Of a DNA stretch of 8,805 bases, positions 6,597 through 8,805 are shown one piece after another; positions within the stretch are counted from its first letter, which is position 1, and each line of letters starts with the position of its first letter. Both the position numbers and the translations under genes were made by a program. Below the pieces are notes generated by a model, which saw only the letters and a list, made by a program, of their open reading frames with translations, did no database searches and was not told the origin of the DNA. The stretch is from contig JAUXEH010000109.1 in assembly GCA_030620655.1 (NCBI GenBank), positions 1 through 8,805 of the forward strand, given 5' to 3'. Origin of the DNA: Candidatus Aminicenantota bacterium (lineage in GTDB: Bacteria; Acidobacteriota; Aminicenantia; Aminicenantales; Aminicenantaceae).

Positions 6597-6872
6597 ATGA
6601 GCTTGTTCGGTTTGTTTTTTCTTCTCCTCATAGCCTCCATCTGTGGTGCCCTGGGTGCGCGGATCGCCGGCCGCAGGGGGATGGGCTGCCTGACCTCCAT
6701 CGTGCTGGGCTTTATCGGGGCCCTGATAGGCACATTCATCGCCCGCCAGCTGGATCTCCCGCTTTTCCCATGGATCCGGTTCGGAGACAATCCCTTCCCG
6801 TTGCTGTGGGCCATTTTGGGGGCGGCCCTGTTCGTCGCGCTCCTGAATCTTCTCTCCCGGTCCGGCAAGTGA
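6597..6872 (+). CDS. Small GlsB/YeaQ/YmgE-type (transglycosylase-associated family) membrane protein
   Basis: A 91-residue inner-membrane protein with three predicted hydrophobic helices, at about residues 2-22, 31-50 and 67-86. The central stretch GCLTSIVLGFIGALIGTFIA (30-49), glycine-rich and following RRGM, is the family's typical second helix. These proteins are commonly labelled stress-response membrane proteins; their biochemical role is not established and the transglycosylase label is historical. The ATG at 6597 has GAGG six bases upstream (6587-6590). Only one base separates its stop from the start of the reductive-dehalogenase-like gene, so the two are surely co-transcribed and probably translationally coupled. 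Classical rdhA genes are paired with rdhB, a membrane anchor of similar size and helix number. This protein occupies that place but its sequence points to GlsB, not RdhB. Confidence 0.85.
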   Translation: MSLFGLFFLLLIASICGALGARIAGRRGMGCLTSIVLGFIGALIGTFIARQLDLPLFPWIRFGDNPFPLLWAILGAALFVALLNLLSRSGK

Positions 6873-6873
6873 C

Positions 6874-8223
6874 ATGGCGGTGTGGTCCCTCATCGGAGTT
6901 TTTGTCCTCTCCCTGCTGATCCTGTCTTTCCTCTCCTTTGCATTGGTGAGCCTCAGAGAGAAGGAGCGCCGCGCGGCAGTTCGCGGCGGTCTGGTCTCCG
7001 TAGCACTCGGGCTCGGGCTGGCGGCCCTGTTCGCTGTCCCGCCGGGCATAAGAGATCCGGTCATGATCGCCCTCCTCGGCTGCATAACCCTGATCTCACT
7101 CTGGGTGGCGGCTTCCGCCCGCCCCCGTGGCCGGCTGATCGTACGTGATCCTCCGGAAAGAGTTGATGAGCGGGACATCATTTTCGCCCGCTTTGACCTC
7201 CAGGAGGGAACCCCGCGCTTTGCCGAATACTATGCCCGGCGACCGCAGTACCAAGAAATGGATGCCGAGATCCGCAAGCTGCCGGATATCCTGTCGTCTT
7301 CTCATCGGACCAAAGCGCCCGCCTTGTCCGCTTTGGCGGATGCGGAGTTCGAATGGCTGGAGCACCAGCTTGTGACCGTGGACGGGCCGGTCCGGCCCCG
7401 CAGGGAACCATGGAGCGCAAAGACAAATACTCGGCTGGTCAAAGAAACAGTGCGATACCTGGGCGCGGATCTGTGCGGCGTGTGTGAAATGGAGTCGGCC
7501 TTCATCTACTCCCACGTGGGGCGGGGACCCGAACTCTACGGCAAACAGATAGAGCTGGATCATTCCTTCGCCATAGTTTTTGCCGTGCAGATGGATTTTT
7601 CCATGATCGCCGCGGCACCCCAGGCGCCCGTGATCGTGGAGACGGCCAAGCAGTACCTGGCAGCCGCCCGCATCGCTGCCGTCACCGCCGGGATGATACG
7701 GCGCCTGGGCTTCCCGGCCCGCGCCCACATGGCCGGCAGCAACTATGCCGCCCTTGTCCCCCCACTGGCATGGAAAGCCGGCCTGGGTGAGATGGGACGG
7801 ATCGGCTTCCTGCTCACCGAAAAGTATGGGCCGCGGGTGCGTCTGGGGCTGATCACTACGGATCTGCCGCTGGTCCCGGATCGACCCATAGTCTTTGGAG
7901 TCCAGGATTTCTGCGTCCGCTGCAGAAAATGCGCCCTGAACTGTCCCTCCCGCGCCATCCCGGAAGGGGAGAGGGCCTATGACAATGGGGTGCTGCGCTG
8001 GGTGATCGACCGTGAGGCCTGCTATCGGTACTGGCGAAAGGTAGGCACGGACTGTTCACGCTGCATTTTCGTCTGTCCCTACAGCAAGCCGGACACGTCG
8101 CTCCACAAGGCGGTACGGTGGGCCGCTACCCGCTCATCCGCTTCCCAATATCTGGCCGCAAAGGCCGATGACCTTTTCTACGGGCGGCGCCCCAGGCCGC
8201 ACGTCCCTCCTTTCTCCGGATAG
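6874..8223 (+). CDS. Reductive-dehalogenase-like (RdhA-like) corrinoid/Fe-S protein with three N-terminal transmembrane helices
   Basis: A 449-residue protein. Hydrophobic helices lie at about residues 3-26, 39-56 and 62-81. No twin-arginine signal is present. Basic segments REKERRAAVR (28-37) and RPRGR (83-87) sit on the same side, so by the positive-inside rule the catalytic part faces the cytoplasm, unlike classical exported RdhA. Residues about 185-345 resemble the corrinoid-binding dehalogenase domain: IRRLGFPARAHMAGSN at 275-290, GLGEMGRIGFLLTEKYGPRVRL at 303-324, TTDLPL at 328-333. Two [4Fe-4S] sites follow: Cys347, Cys350, Cys353, Cys357, and Cys383, Cys394, Cys397, Cys401. The spacing of the second, with its isolated first cysteine, is RdhA-like rather than QueG-like. 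Tyr261 is a possible catalytic tyrosine, but this needs alignment. Substrate is unknown; reductive dehalogenation is only one possibility. Its ATG has no clear Shine-Dalgarno, so translation probably depends on the gene one base upstream. Confidence 0.9.
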   Translation: MAVWSLIGVFVLSLLILSFLSFALVSLREKERRAAVRGGLVSVALGLGLAALFAVPPGIRDPVMIALLGCITLISLWVAASARPRGRLIVRDPPERVDERDIIFARFDLQEGTPRFAEYYARRPQYQEMDAEIRKLPDILSSSHRTKAPALSALADAEFEWLEHQLVTVDGPVRPRREPWSAKTNTRLVKETVRYLGADLCGVCEMESAFIYSHVGRGPELYGKQIELDHSFAIVFAVQMDFSMIAAAPQAPVIVETAKQYLAAARIAAVTAGMIRRLGFPARAHMAGSNYAALVPPLAWKAGLGEMGRIGFLLTEKYGPRVRLGLITTDLPLVPDRPIVFGVQDFCVRCRKCALNCPSRAIPEGERAYDNGVLRWVIDREACYRYWRKVGTDCSRCIFVCPYSKPDTSLHKAVRWAATRSSASQYLAAKADDLFYGRRPRPHVPPFSG

Positions 8224-8291
8224 ATTTTCCGTTTCCCCTGCAATTGTGATATGTTAGAGATCGGCACGGTTTTCACACAAAATCAGAGTTG

Positions 8292-8296
8292 AGGAG
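8292..8296 (+). promoter_or_regulatory. Shine-Dalgarno site of the Tat-type aminotransferase gene
   Basis: AGGAG (8292-8296), within GAGGAGAGG, lies six bases before the ATG at 8303 and fixes this start, which also begins a good Tat signal peptide. The 79-base gap 8224-8302 contains only a weak promoter guess (TATGTT at 8250-8255 without a good -35). It shows no clear terminator for the preceding gene. Confidence 0.75.
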
Positions 8297-8302
8297 AGGA
8301 AA

Positions 8303-8805
8303 ATGGGTACGAGTCGAAGAGATTTCATGAAGGGACTGGGCATGGGGATCTCCGGCCTGGGTGTTTTCGGATTGTCGGGGAAAAGGGCCGAAGCTGAGCT
8401 GAGAGGCAAGATCAAAAGCATGTCCGGAGTATTGCCTGAGTCCGCAGCCCGGGATGAGAGTTTCTGGTTCTATGTCCAACAGGCCTTCAGCATCGACCGG
8501 AGTGTCATAAACCTCAACAACGGGGGGGTCCATCCGGCTCCCAAGGTGGTCATCGATGCCGTGAAGCGTTACATGGATGCCTCCAACGGTGCCCCCGTGT
8601 TGAACTCATGGCGGTACCTGCGTCCCCGGAAGGAGCTGATCCGGAAGAAGCTCGCTGACACATTCGGCTGCTCACCGGATGAAATCGCCATAACCCGCAA
8701 TGTGACCGAATCCATGCAGATCCCCCTGCTCGGGCTAGACCTGAAACCAGGGGATGAGGTGCTGACGACGACCCACGATTACCCCTCCATGAAAAACGCG
8801 CTCTC
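8303..8805 (+). CDS. Tat-exported class V aminotransferase, isopenicillin-N-epimerase-like (5' part only)
   Basis: The first 167 residues of a PLP-fold protein; the right edge cuts it before the catalytic lysine region. The N-terminus is a textbook twin-arginine signal: S4-R5-R6-D7-F8-M9-K10, a glycine-rich hydrophobic stretch at about 11-25, a basic c-region, and an A-x-A site (A29-E30-A31) for cleavage after residue 31. Mature sequence includes INLNNGGVHPAPKVV at 69-83, SWRYLRPRKELIRKKLA at 102-118 and ITRNVTESMQIPLLGLDLKPGDEV at 130-153. These are the N-terminal substrate region and PLP phosphate-binding region of class V enzymes of the CefD type. The protein is expected to fold with PLP in the cytoplasm and then be exported; its substrate is unknown and true epimerase activity is not implied. 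It has its own strong Shine-Dalgarno and sits 79 bases after the RdhA-like gene, so it may or may not share its transcript. Confidence 0.9.
   Translation, partial: MGTSRRDFMKGLGMGISGLGVFGLSGKRAEAELRGKIKSMSGVLPESAARDESFWFYVQQAFSIDRSVINLNNGGVHPAPKVVIDAVKRYMDASNGAPVLNSWRYLRPRKELIRKKLADTFGCSPDEIAITRNVTESMQIPLLGLDLKPGDEVLTTTHDYPSMKNAL

Noticed and set aside
6498..7181. A 227-codon minus-strand open frame opposite the GlsB-like and RdhA-like genes
   Set aside because: Low-complexity, arginine/proline/serine-rich translation with no domain, opposite two well-supported membrane protein genes; treated as a shadow.
6874..8223. Epoxyqueuosine reductase QueG as the identity of the RdhA-like protein
   Set aside because: QueG lacks N-terminal membrane helices and has a different second cluster context; the isolated Cys383 and the GLGEMGRIGFLLTEKYGPRVRL-type region fit RdhA better.
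8244..8277. TGTGA (8245-8249) and TCACA (8273-8277), resembling a Crp/Fnr half-site pair or a hairpin
   Set aside because: The gap of 23 bases is far from the usual 6, and the arms are too short for a stable hairpin; probably chance.

Overview
The window is gene-dense (about eight bases in nine are coding), moderately GC-rich bacterial chromosome holding nine protein genes; the genes at both edges are cut. The content suggests a strict anaerobe. There is a stand-alone methyltransferase-type corrinoid protein, a reductive-dehalogenase-like protein carrying two [4Fe-4S] clusters, and a short 3-phosphoglycerate dehydrogenase paired with a class V aminotransferase. A DUF4416 protein and a Tat-exported class V aminotransferase fit lineages such as Desulfobacterota or Acidobacteriota/Aminicenantia-like bacteria. 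The phylum is an inference and cannot be settled from these bases. No tRNA, rRNA, CRISPR array, insertion sequence, integrase or phage gene was seen, and no stretch over 300 bases lacks a gene.

Layout: (A) 1-1894, minus strand: asparaginyl-tRNA synthetase (asnS) followed by the 5' part of rimO, the methylthiotransferase acting on ribosomal protein S12. (B) 1895-1991: a compact divergent promoter region in which the asnS promoter and a weaker rightward candidate overlap at a single -35 site. (C) 1992-3213, plus strand: an orphan corrinoid protein and a DUF4416 protein 7 bases apart. (D) 3232-6464, minus strand, read leftward: class V aminotransferase, then a short D-3-phosphoglycerate dehydrogenase (ATGA overlap), then a NifS/IscS cysteine desulfurase, apparently one operon. 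(E) 6465-6596: a second divergent region with an AT-rich symmetric -10 element. (F) 6597-8223, plus strand: a small three-helix GlsB/YeaQ-type membrane protein and, one base later, a reductive-dehalogenase-like protein with three N-terminal transmembrane helices instead of a Tat signal. (G) 8303-8805: the start of a Tat-signal-bearing class V aminotransferase resembling isopenicillin-N epimerase.

How they may work together: the D operon makes biochemical sense as serine synthesis (3-phosphoglycerate to 3-phosphohydroxypyruvate to phosphoserine) linked to use of cysteine sulfur by the desulfurase. That sulfur could feed Fe-S proteins such as RimO and the RdhA-like enzyme, but this link is inference. 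The most unusual part is block F. A membrane-tethered, probably cytoplasm-facing, corrinoid/Fe-S oxidoreductase is coupled to a small membrane protein unrelated to the usual RdhB anchor. Its substrate and electron donor are not evident from the sequence.
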